DNA from: Edaphochlamys debaryana
Lineage: Eukaryota; Chlorophyta; Chlorophyceae; Chlamydomonadales
Length of the DNA stretch: 64,000 nt
Reading direction: 5' to 3'
NCBI GenBank assembly: GCA_016858145.1
Contig: JAEHOE010000134.1
Location: forward strand, 186,001-250,000
Shown: positions 1 to 10,578 of the stretch, piece by piece
Position numbering within the stretch: position 1 is the stretch's first letter
Layout: each line of letters opens with the position of its first letter
Translations under genes and position numbers: made by a program
The notes under the pieces: generated by a model
The model's input: the letters and a program-made list of their open reading frames with translations, nothing else
Database searches by the model: none
What the model was told of the DNA's origin: nothing

Positions 1-3000
1 GAAGGCTCCAACCCCTCCGACAGCGTCCCTGGCCTAGGCCCTGGCAGTGACGATCCCATGCCCAAGCCCGAGCCCAAGCCTCAGCCCCGGCTTCAGAAGC
101 AGCGGGCCCCAGCCCCACACCCGTCCATGCCACCGCCTTCAGCCAGCCAACAGCCCTTGCACGGACGCAGCGGCAAAGCGCCCAAGGTGGCGGATGCTGC
201 GGCTGGGCAGGGCGGGCCCGAGGCGGCCCTGTTTGGACCCATGGACCACCTGATGGACGACGGGCTGGGCAAGTTCCTCGAGTGGTGAGCGGGCGCGGGC
301 CGGTGGGGGCCGCGTCCTAAACCCATGGGCTCTGCCACCCGGCCAGGCTCTTTCAACACACCGTTTCGGCGTTCCTTGCCACTGCCTATGATGCAGGCGC
401 GCGCACGTGAACTGGTTCGACGAGGAGGTCGTTACAGCGGCATTCAGGCACGACGTGTACCGTGATGGGCCTGCAGGTGAGCGCGGGCCAAAGTTCTGGA
501 TCTATCAAGCGCCCTAGCATCTGTACGGGTACTTGCCTCCGACTGGACTGCAACCATGCGAAGATACAACGGCAATAACCACGCCCCCACTCCCGCCCCT
601 CTCAGGCGGAGCTGGTCGGCGCAACCGGCGGCAGCTGCCCGGCCAGCAGCGGGGTGACGAGGCGAGCGGCCCCCGCCCGAAGGGGGAGCCGCAGCAGCCC
701 CGAGAGAGGCCCAGCCAGCCGAGGCGGCTCACTCTGGACCTGCCCCGGCGGCGCACGCTGGACGGTCATGACGGCTTGGGGCCGGCGCCCGCAGGCGCAG
801 CTGGGCGGGGCCTGCCGCGAGCGTCGAGCCACGGCCACGGCAGCAGTCAGGTGAGCCTGCTTCCCAGGAATCAATGGCGATTGGCGCCGGTGGTCCTTGA
901 TGGTCCGAACGTCATGGCACTGCGTGCGGGGTCGGCTCTCCATGTCAGCTCTTGGTCGACTTGCTCTGTCCGACCCCTGACCCCCGTGGCCCCCTTACCC
1001 CGGCAGGCGGCCGTCGGCCAGAGGGCGGCGCAGCAGCAGCAGCAGCGCCCCGTGCTCCGCGGCGCGCTCAGCTGGGCTCGGCGGGGCGTCAGCTCGCTGC
1101 TCTCCGGCAGCCTGGGCACTCCGGAGGCGACCACCTCTGCAGAGGCCAGTGACCCGGCGGACGCCAAGGTGGCCCCTGCAGCCGGCGCCGACCCGAGCGC
1201 GCGGCTGAGGCGGCAGGGCGACAGCACGGGGAACGCAACGACGTCTGCGCCGCTACCGGTAATGCAGGATGGCAGCAGGCGGCCTCGGCAGGACGTAGAG
1301 CAGTCACCACAGGTGCGCGATGGGAGACCCGTCTGTTGCTTAGCATCGTTGCCGCATGATCGCTGTGCGACTTTCCCTTGCCCTTACGCTTGCTGCCTTC
1401 GACTTCCTCTTGTAGGGCTCCGCAAGACCCCTTGCCGCGGACAAGCTGGCGGCTGCCGGCAGCGGCCTGCTGTCGCGCATCAGCCACGCCACCCTCCAGC
1501 TGCTGCCCATCAAGGCGCGCCGGAACTCTCGCACCCCTGCCGCCGGCAGCTCAGCAGAGGCGGTGCCGGCGGTCGAAATTGCCGCCGGCAGCCCCCCTTC
1601 CGCTTCCGGAAGCGCCCTGTCGCCGGGCCTGATTTTCCTCCGCAAATCCACCGAAGGAGACGGCGTGCATTCCGGCCAGGCCAGGGATGGGCCCACCTCA
1701 GGCGACCAAGATGCGGCTGCAGAGCCGGCGCCCCTAATCAGCACGACACCGGCCCAAGACCGCGATGGCCGCCCCAGCGACCCGGGCGCACCAGCCGTGT
1801 CCAACACCTTGACCAGCAACCGGCAGAGCCTGCTCCGGAGCATCGAGGTCTCGGCATCGGCCTGGGCTCGCACACCCTCAGGTGCCCAGGAGCAGGCGTC
1901 TCCACCCGCGCCATCGCCCGCTGACCTGACTCTACCCGACACCGTCAGCCTCGGCACTGTCGGCATGGAGGCGTGGCGGCAGGACGTCACGACGGTCGTT
2001 CCGGGAGGAAAGCTCCCTTCAGGCGTGCTGAGTGGGACGCTTTCGGGCTACTACAAGCAGCAGACTCAGGTCTCCTTGCAACCCATGGTGACCAGCGCCT
2101 CGACGCAGCTGTCTCGGAAAGTGATTTCCTTGATGCAGCATACCGGAGGAGCAGGCATCTTGCCGCAGCCATCGGCCCCGGCTGGAAGCAGCACCGCCGA
2201 CCTGTTCCGAGACCTCAACGCAGCGGCCCTCCTGCTCGCGTCCGAGCAGAGCCAAGCTACCGCCGGGAACCAGGGCAGTGGTACGATCGCAGCCCAAGCC
2301 TCGTCTCCACAAGACGAGCCAGTCAGACGAGGACCCGCCCTGTGGCTGCACTCGGCGGGCGCTACTGTGGCGGCTGCGTTCAAGCTTCTGTACGAGCGGC
2401 TGACCGTCGAGGACGTGGCGGAGGTCAGGGCCCAGCTCAAGGCGGCCGACATTGGCGCACGTGCCTTTGCCGGCCCCGGCAGCGGCGATCCCGAGCTGGT
2501 GCTCCGCGGCCTGCGCATCCGCGTGGGCCTGCACTCGGGCCCCCGGGAGGGCGAGGTGGAGCTGGCCGTGGTGGACAGGGTGGAGGTTGCCCGGTACAAG
2601 GGGGACTTCCTGGCCACGGCCAAGGAGGTCAGCGACGCGGCGGTGGTGAGTGGCGTCCAGGAAGCACCAGGGCTGCTGAGAGTTTGGTTCTGTCCAGCCG
2701 CCATCGCATCATGGTTCGCGGTCCTTATCCGGCGCTCCGTTGACGCGCCAGATACACTGAAGGTTTCTCCGTTCGGCCCCCCGTCCTCTCAGGGAGGCAT
2801 GGTCGTTCTTGGCGGCGCCACCTTCAGGGCCTTCCAACAGCTGGGCCGGCAGCGGGGCCGCGGCCGGTCCGACCTATCGTTTCTGCACCTGGGAGAGCAT
2901 CAGGTCAAGCCACCGCCCGGTGAGCACAGTTGGGATTGGAAGGACAACCGTGAGTTATCCACATCTAAGCTCGTTCCTGAAACGCTCAATACTCCGCGGC

Positions 3001-4409
3001 GTTGTTGTGCAGCACTGTAACCTTCGCGCAACACTGTATCTTGCCTCCCCCCTTCTCCGCTCCTCAGATCTGGATTCCACTCTCGTTGGTCTGGCCCAGA
3101 CTCAAGAGCTGTCCGCATTGTTCTCTTCGGCAACGAGTGCCCACGAGCTCTTCCTGGCCATGTGCCCGGGCCTCCTGCCCCGCCTCGCGCTGCTGCCCTC
3201 CCCCGTGCGCACCCACCGGGAGACGGTGCCGGGCTTCCTGTCCGCACCGGCCGGAGAGGTGAGGCTGGTGTTGCTGCCACCAGCGCTCGGCTGGCTGTGA
3301 AGCTCAGCCAAAGGCCCAACCCCTGTTGCAGCCAGGCTGTTTAAGGCGTCCATGCCCCCCTCTCGCAGGTCGCCCCCGTGTTCTGCAACGTGCTGGGGGT
3401 GGAGGCGCTTCTGTCCTGGGAGAAGGTGCTGCAGGAGAGGTCGCGCATGCTGCGGACCCAGAGCAACAACCTGGCGCTCAGCGGCCGCGCCTCCCTCCTC
3501 GGCGCCTTCCCAAGCGGCAGCATCCTCGGGGGCCGACCCCCAGGGGATACCCTCAGCGAAGCCGGGGACAGTCACGGTGGACTGCCGGGAGGCGGCAGGC
3601 GCCGAGCCCGCAGCGGCCCCGTCCACGCGGCCCTGGGCATCCTGCGAGACTCTGTTGTGGAAGCCGCGACCCGGCACGGGGGCTACGTGGTTGCCTCCTC
3701 CTCGGACGGAGGGCACTGGGTGCTGGTGTTCCCGGCCCCCGAGGCGGCGGTGCAGTGGGGCCTGGAGATGCTGCAGGTGATGCTCACGGCGGACTGGCCG
3801 GCGGGCTTCCTGGAGCACGAGCTGACGGAGGAGCAGTGGAGCGGTGCGGGCCGAGGGACAGGGGGAGGGGGTGCATGCCCAGGGTTTCATGGTCTGCGGC
3901 AGGCCAGGCCAGGCAAGCCGATCGAAGGTGCTGAGGGGTTGTGCGCTTGACCGAATCAGTATCCCCTTTCTCTTCTTTCAGACGGCGTCCTGGTGAGGCG
4001 GGGCCTGCGCCTCCACATTGGCATCGACTACGGCCGGGCCATGGTGCGGCTGGTGCCCCGCACGGGCCGCCTGGACTACGTCGGGCGGCCCATGAACCGG
4101 GCGGCGCGCATCGCCGCCAAGGCCAAGGCCGCGACGGTGAGATTGGAGGGCAGCTGCCTGGAAGTGGTCTGAGGGCTCGGCCACGCACCTGGGCAGGGCT
4201 TGAGCTTGGGTGACGTGCGTGAGCGCGCCCCGACCTTCCCTTTTGCCCTGCCCTCCCTTGCCCCTGCCCAGGTGCTCGTGAGCGACACTGTGTGGAACAG
4301 TGTGCGGCCCAGCATGGGCCCCGCGGTCCGGGGCAGGAGCCTGGGCCAGGTGCAGCTCAAGGGCGTGAGGGAGCCGCTGGAGCTGTGGGCGCTGCAGGGG
4401 GCAGCGTGA
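1..4409 (+). CDS. Class III nucleotide cyclase, paralog A (5' end outside window)
   Basis: This is the 3' portion of a receptor-type nucleotide cyclase making cAMP or cGMP. Exons read in one frame: <1-284, 397-476, 606-850, 1007-1312, 1416-2645, 2793-2919, 3068-3258, 3369-3843, 3982-4136, 4272-4409 (1076 visible residues). The first 700 or so residues are low-complexity linker with short conserved blocks (LFGPM-x-HL, WFDEEVV, DLFRDLN). The second half of the C1 domain follows at 2490-2919 (RIRVGLHSG). The C2 domain covers 3369-4409, with SSSDGGHWVLVF, a purine-site DY in RLDYVG, and NRAAR carrying the Asn/Arg transition-state pair. The first C2 metal Asp is replaced by Asn (FCNVLG). Intron positions and phases match the complete paralog at 39673-50595, except that the exon after the LFGPM block is much shorter here (80 versus 334 nt). 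The N-terminus, membrane span and first C1 half must lie upstream of the window. Family assignment is firm; substrate preference is inferred. Confidence 0.87.
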
Positions 4410-5743
4410 GGCGTGTATGCTCGACGCACTAGTTGGCAAGAATGTGCGAGTCCTGTGGAAGTGAAAGCAGCGACACGAATAGTGAAAGGATAATACAATA
4501 TTGTTGAACAAGGCGTGATGGTCGTTCTCCCCTTGATCAGGAAACAACCAAACGGCTTAACGTGAATGAGGAATGCACCCTAATGTGTGAGGCATGCTCC
4601 GTGCTTAAGTTATATGCTCGGCTGGCATGGAAGAGGGCCGCCCTGCCAACTATGGTTGGGGAACAAGCAACGGCCTATCATGCTTAGTCAGAGAACTCCA
4701 TTTCCCTCTTGAGGGGCACAATAATATTCCCGTGTGGGGAACTGTACCCAGGCTACGCCCAAAAAAAGGGCCGCGGATGGTGGTGCTCTGCGGACGGTCG
4801 CAGGCGATCATGTTTTAGGCGGGCCTAGGGCGGGTGAAGCCGTTCTTGTGCTAAGCTCCCGTGCGAAACACCGTGTGCACTGTATGAGCATGTGTCCGGT
4901 TTGGGGGGGGGTTGGACTTTTAGTGCCCTGGGTGTCTTGTTCCAACGCACCCGATCGGGTGCACAGGATTCGTGCACACACTGTGCACACCGGTGGCGGG
5001 TTTGGGCCGCCATACTTGGCTTGTCAGCTACACGTAAGGTGGTGACGAAGGAGCGCGCGGGTGCTGTCACTGCACGTTTCCATGTGCTTGCTGTGAGAGG
5101 TAATCGGTGTCATGGTCAAGCTGGTCAGGGCTGGGCGCGTGTGCGCTCGATGTCCATGCAGATGGAACGGGCGGACGGTATGCTGAGCTGGGGGGTGGTG
5201 CGGAAGAGGCTCAGCCCTCCTTACCAACACATGCCTTTCAGGCGCGCAAGAAGGGCTGCCTACTCTACTTATGGTGCGGAAGCCGTCACGCTGCTTACAG
5301 CCCATTGGTATGCGTGCATGCGTGTCATGCGGGCATGGTGTGCGTGAGCTGTATGTGGGCAGCACAGAGGATGACTTAGTGAGGTGAATTGCCCAAGGTT
5401 TGCCGGATCACAGCTTTGGCAGGGCTTTGGCGCCATTTGCGGGGGCTCAGGGCTTAAGGCGGCGGATGGACCCAGATGGAGGGGTAGCCGGGCTGGTGTG
5501 GGGGGAAGGCGGGAGAGCGGATGGCTGAGACAGGAGGGTTGAGGGGGGAACGGAGGCGGGGTAAGGGGTTGGAGAGGTTTTGAGGTGGCGATGGACACGA
5601 GGGCAGTGGGCTGTACGGGGCAGATGCTGACGTGCGAGGTGCTGATGGCGCAGGTCCAGGAGGCGCACGACATCCAGCCCAAACCCCGTGTCGAGGACCG
5701 TCGTCAGAACTCATCTTTGATCTTGAATGAAACGGATGATATC
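4410..5743. other. Intergenic region after cyclase paralog A
   Basis: About 1.3 kb holding the probable 3' UTR of the cyclase and the upstream region of the multicopper oxidase. It is less GC-rich near 4430-4620 and contains GTGCGTG/CATGC-type simple sequence near 5300-5350. I see no credible coding exon. Confidence 0.5.
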
Positions 5744-8700
5744 ATGGTGATAGCGCGACAACTATTGGCACACCTGGCGCTGGTCGTAATCATGTGAGTC
5801 CTTCCGGCCCTCCGCGCCTCCTCCGCCAATCGCAGCGCGCCCCAAACAACCGTGGTGCTTGATCGATACTAGCAATCAGTATAGCAACCTTCCGCGACGG
5901 TGCAGCACCAGACCACGGGGTCGCAATGTCGCATTGTTGCAATTACGAACAGTTTTGCGAACGCCAGCTGGGAGCAGCAGGGAGCAGCTCATCAGCTGAG
6001 CGCGCGCTCCCATCTATCGTGCAGAACCTCGACCTTTCCATGTCTTGGTGCGGCTGGTGGCACGGGGTGCACGCTGCTAAACCCAGCTCCCGGGCAGCAC
6101 GCGCCCCCGCCGCGGCGGCCACTTAGCGCCCGCGCGCATTCAGGTAAGCTGTGGCAGCCGGGGGGGGCCGTGCGGGCTGATCAATGGTTGACAGGCTTGA
6201 TGGCGCGTACCGCAGTGTGTCCGTCTCTTCCCCCGGACCCCACGGCCAAAGTGCTTTCACTGTCCGCGGCCAAGTACGCCGGCGACCCATTCCAACGCCT
6301 CGCCTTCAACGGCTCGCGTACGGGCCCGACACTGCGGCTTAGTCACGGCAAGCTATATCAGGTGGGACCGGGGGATCTGGGATGCGGGACAACGCGGACG
6401 GTCCCCTTCAATCCTCAGGACTAACGGCTCAGGAAATGAGAGGAGCACTGACACCCGCACCCTCACCCCCACACAGCCCTAACGCCACTCATCAGCCGCC
6501 GCTTGAGCCCCGCGCACAGCGCTCCCTCCAACCACTGTCCAGCCCCGACGCCCTCCCTGACCCTGACCACTGCGCCCGCGCCCGTCTGACAGGTGGAGGT
6601 AACCAATGTGGACATCCCGGAAGGGACCACCGTGCACTGGCACGGCTTGGAGCTGGACAACAGCAGCTGGGCGGACGGGGCCCAGGGCCTCACACAGAAC
6701 CCCATCGCTCCAGGCGAGAGGGCCCTCACCTCACCTCACGGGTAGTTGGTATGAGTCAAAGTCGATGAAGTCCTACCGAGAGCCGAGCGGACACTGCCGG
6801 ACTCACTGCCGGACAATGCCGGAGTGCCCGCTTGAGGTTCTTCCGCAAGCCCCACGCTACCAGCCCCTCTCCCCCTCGAACCTCTCGCGAGCCCACCCGA
6901 GACCCGATCCTCAGGAACCACCTTCCAATATCGCTTCGTGGCGCGGCCCCCCGGCACGCACTGGTACCACTCCCACACCCCCGGCCAGCTGGCGAACGGG
7001 CGCGGAGCGCTCATCGTGGAGGACCCCGCCGACCCCCTGTACGACATGTACGACAGGGGCGCGGAGCACGTGCTGATTCTGTCGGACGCGTTCACGGCGT
7101 CCGGCGAGGAGCAGCTGCACATGCTGCAGGCCATGGGCATGGGCGGCATGGGCGGGATGGCCATGGCCTCGTGCCCGGGCCTGGACCTGTCGGATGCGCC
7201 CTTTCAGGCCGTCGAGGTGGGCCGGGGGAGGGCGGGTGGGGGCGCAGAACTAGCGTGCTGGGCAATGCCTGCCGGGGAGGACCCTACGCCACGCTGGCGG
7301 GCCTGGGCGTGTTTCCAGCTCGAGCAAGACACGTTCCCGTTGGACGCCTTGCATCGGCTTTCCCATACGCCAGCCCCTCCTGCCGAACCCACTCCCTGCC
7401 ACCCTGCTCTCGCTTTGGCAGGTCAACGGCGAGTCATTCTCCACCACCGGCCGTGCGGCCGTGTTCCGCGTGGCCAAAGGCCAGCGCTACCGCCTGCACG
7501 TCATCAACGGCGCCTCTTCCTTCGCCTTCCGACTCGCCATCGCCGGCCATGACCTCACGGTCGTAGCTCTGGACGGAAGGCCCGTGGCGCCGGCGCCGGC
7601 TGAGGCCGTGTTGCTCGCGTCGGGCCAGCGGACAGACCTGATCCTGGCAGCAGGTGGGGACGCTTGGGGCTTCGGCTCGGAAGGCGGGGAAAGAGGGAAG
7701 CCGCGGGGCTTGGGGACGTGACTCGGGGATACAGCCGATGCTAGTTGCACGACTTGCCCAGGGCCCCGGCTCACCGCGCGCCTAACGTGCAGCCCCATCC
7801 TGTCTTGCCCGCAACCAACCACTGCCCCCTACCCCCCCACGTCCTGAAAACACCACCAGACTCCCCGGTGGCCAACTACTGGATCGGCGTCTCCACCCTG
7901 GACGGACGCAACATGCCCGCCATCCTCTCCTACGAGGGCGCCCCCGCGCCGGCCTCCGACCCCGCGGTCTCCAAGGGCGCCTTCACAGCCAACCTCACCT
8001 GTGCAGCGGCCCAGCCCCAGGACGGACTTGTAGACACACAGGGCATCGCATCGCTGGTGGCGGCGCCGAGCGTGCCACCGCCTGCCAAGGTAAGCTGGGG
8101 CTACGTCCCCGGCCTGGTTGGTTCTGCGCGCTCTCTTTTGGCCCCTCGCTAACCCGCCGCCGCGCCCCGCGCCTTCTGATAGATGCTTCCGCCCACCGGC
8201 CCCTGCCTCTGTGGCCCCTTCCCCGCTCCTCCCTGCAGACGGCCGACCGCGCCTTCACGGTCTACACGGTCGACGCAGCGGTGGCCAGCGCTGACGCGGG
8301 CATGCCGGAGGGCTTCGCCGAGCGTGCATCGCAGCCGGGCAACCCTTACGGTCTGCCGCCCAACTTCACCGCCCCAGGCCCCAACGGCGGCTGCCCGGGC
8401 CGTACGTCCAAGTACTGCTGGTCGCTGAACTGGGCAGTGTACGAGATGCCAATGCCGTTGCCCATCTACGACGCCACACGTGATTCCGGTGTTGTGTCGT
8501 ACTCGGGACGACAGTACGGCATCGTGACCGAGCAGGGCGAGGTGCTTGACTTCGTCCTGGTCAACCCCAGCCGCATGCCCCACCCCATGCACCTGCACGG
8601 CGGGGCATTTCACGTGCTGGCGGTTGGAAACGGCCACGTGACAACCGCCAACGACACGCTGGATCCGGGTGCCGTAGAGCTCAACCTGGAGAACCCCGTG

Positions 8701-9192
8701 CTTCGGGACACTGTCGTCGTTCCACACGCGGTCGCTTCCCCGAAAGGCGCCGAGCCCAGCGCTCTCGTTCCCGGCTATGCAGTGGTACGCATGCGGTTGC
8801 CCCATCCGGGCGTTCGCGCCTTCCACTGCCACATCGACCTCCACGCCAGCTCCGGCATGATGATGTTCTTTCTGGTGCGCCCGGCCGCCGGCGGCAACTG
8901 GCAGCCGCCAGCCAACCTCACGTGCGGGATCGACACCGCCGGCCTTGGGATGCCTGGGATGAGCCCTGGCGGAGGGATGCCTGGCATGAGCCCTGGCGGA
9001 GGGATGCCTGGGATGAGCCCTGGCGGAGGGATGCCTGGGATGAGCCCTGGCGGAGGGATGCCTGGGATGAGCCCTGGCGGAGGGATGCCTGGGATGAGCC
9101 CTGACGGAGGGATGCCTGAGATGAGCCCTGGCGGAGGGATGCCTGGGATGAGCCCTGACGGAGGGATGCGTAGTATGCGACCGGATGGCTGA
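5744..9192 (+). CDS. Secreted multicopper oxidase (laccase-like)
   Basis: A three-cupredoxin-domain multicopper oxidase that would oxidise a phenolic or metal substrate and reduce O2 to water. Proposed exons: 5744-5793, 6025-6143, 6216-6361, 6593-6713, 6915-7216, 7422-7653, 7860-8089, 8239-9192 (717 aa). All four copper-site motifs are visible: HWHG, HWYHSH, HPMHLHG and HCHIDLHASSGM. The last places a Met at the axial type-1 position, which in known enzymes goes with lower redox potential. The chosen ATG gives a short basic start and a hydrophobic run (MVIARQLLAHLALVV) that looks like a signal peptide, so the protein is probably secreted or membrane-exposed. The three 5' exons are my best phase-consistent solution and are less sure than the rest. 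The intron after 6713 needs a GC donor (CCAG/GCGAGA), since no in-phase GT exists and the join restores the family motif IAPGTTF. The C-terminus is a nine-fold Met/Gly/Pro repeat. Confidence 0.88.
8947..9189 (+). repeat. 27-bp coding minisatellite, nine Met-rich nonapeptide units
   Basis: Nine consecutive in-frame 27-bp units encode GMPGMSPGG or close variants right up to the stop codon of the multicopper oxidase. The last units are degenerate (GMPEMSPGG, GMPGMSPDG, GMRSMRPDG). Each unit carries an MxxM pair. The same array read on the minus strand makes a false His/Ala/Arg repeat ORF. Confidence 0.95.
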
Positions 9193-10578
9193 CAACGTTC
9201 ACCGGCGCAGATGAGTTCCATACGAAGTAACGAGGCCTGGGCTAGTCTCTGAGCCTTGCGGTTGTCCTGACGGTTGTTTAGGCAGAGGCTTGTTCCTTGT
9301 TGTTGTTCGCAGAGGTGCGCAGACGAGGAAGCAGCGTGTGTTGACCGGGCAGTCCGGGCTAGCCCCCTGGGAGTGCTGCGCACAGGAGCCAAAGCGCAAG
9401 GCGGTGGCGGCAGAGGAGCCCGTCGCGCTGGGGGCGGAGGGGGCGGAGGGGCTGGGGGACTGGCGGGGACTGGGGGGGCTAGGGCTGGCGCTGGGTGTCT
9501 GGTGGCGGAATGATGGAGCAGGACGGTGACAGAGTAGCAGTGAGGACACAACCTGTGATGGGAGCGGTGGATCTGCATGCTAGGCCTGGCCCCCGGATCC
9601 CCAAGCCAGCGTCGGTATCGACCGGGGTCAATGGTGCTGAGCGAGGCAGGGACAGAGCGTGGGGACACGGCCCCGGTTGCGCTGGCGCTTTCCTGAGTTC
9701 CCCCCGCTGCCTTGAAGGGGCACCCGCCGCAAGGCTTCAGTGTCCGCTCGGCTCCTTGTGACCGCCGCGCATGCTGTTGGTCCGTGGGTGACACGCGGCG
9801 ACCGGGCGTGGGTCGTAGCGCCCGAATGGCGGCTGGGCCGTGGGGCGGAGCGGGGAACGGCGGCTAGCTAGCTAGGCAGGATGCACGACATTGTGCCCTG
9901 TGCCCCCATAATCCTACATGCCCTATGCCTAGGGTAGCTCCCCAGTTCATGTGACGGGTCTGTGGCTGCTGCCACCTGTGACCTGAGCTGTGGGGGTAAT
10001 GGTGGGTGTTGGGATTGGTGGGTTGGCAGGGCCGACCGACAAGCGGACCGTTGTCACGCTGTGGCTGGGTCGTTTGGGGCTGTACCATGAAAGCCTGCAC
10101 CAAGATGTTCGGGATAGCCCGTGGCCCGCGAAGCTCCCCGCGAAACCCCCCGGGGGAAACAGGGCGGGCACGCGGGGTTGGGGCGTGTGCATGACCCACT
10201 GCGCGACTTCGGCCATGCGATCACACAGACAAACTTGGTGCTCACTATCACAATACTCAGTCCTCGCTGCCACTAGTAGGTTAGGGAGCGCGCACTGGCG
10301 CAGCGAGACTCTGCGCCCAAAAGTTTGCGCTCGCGGGCCTTAGACCCTGCGCACTCCTCCAGCAGACAGCTTACAGATTCGTGCTGCGCTCAAGCGGTCC
10401 TGGCTATCACCTGCTCCGGAGTGCGCTTGGCGGGAGAGAAAGGGCCATGTTCGCGGTGTAGCAGCTGATAGCGATGACAACGGCCGAACAACATCAGTGC
10501 AGTTAACGGGCTTCCTGCTGAGCACTTGCAGCGGCTGAGGCGCGGCTGTCGGGGGGGATCGCCTGGTCGCACGTCAAC
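9193..10578. other. Intergenic region between oxidase and SAC3 genes
   Basis: About 1.4 kb with the 3' UTR of the oxidase and the promoter side of the SAC3-like gene. A G-rich run lies at 9400-9500. No coding exon, TATA box or repeat of note was recognised. Confidence 0.5.

Noticed and set aside
8149..9195. 348-codon minus-strand ORF with His/Ala/Arg/Pro repeats
   Set aside because: It is the antisense of the Met-rich repeat and last exon of the multicopper oxidase, whose copper motifs are unmistakable on the plus strand.
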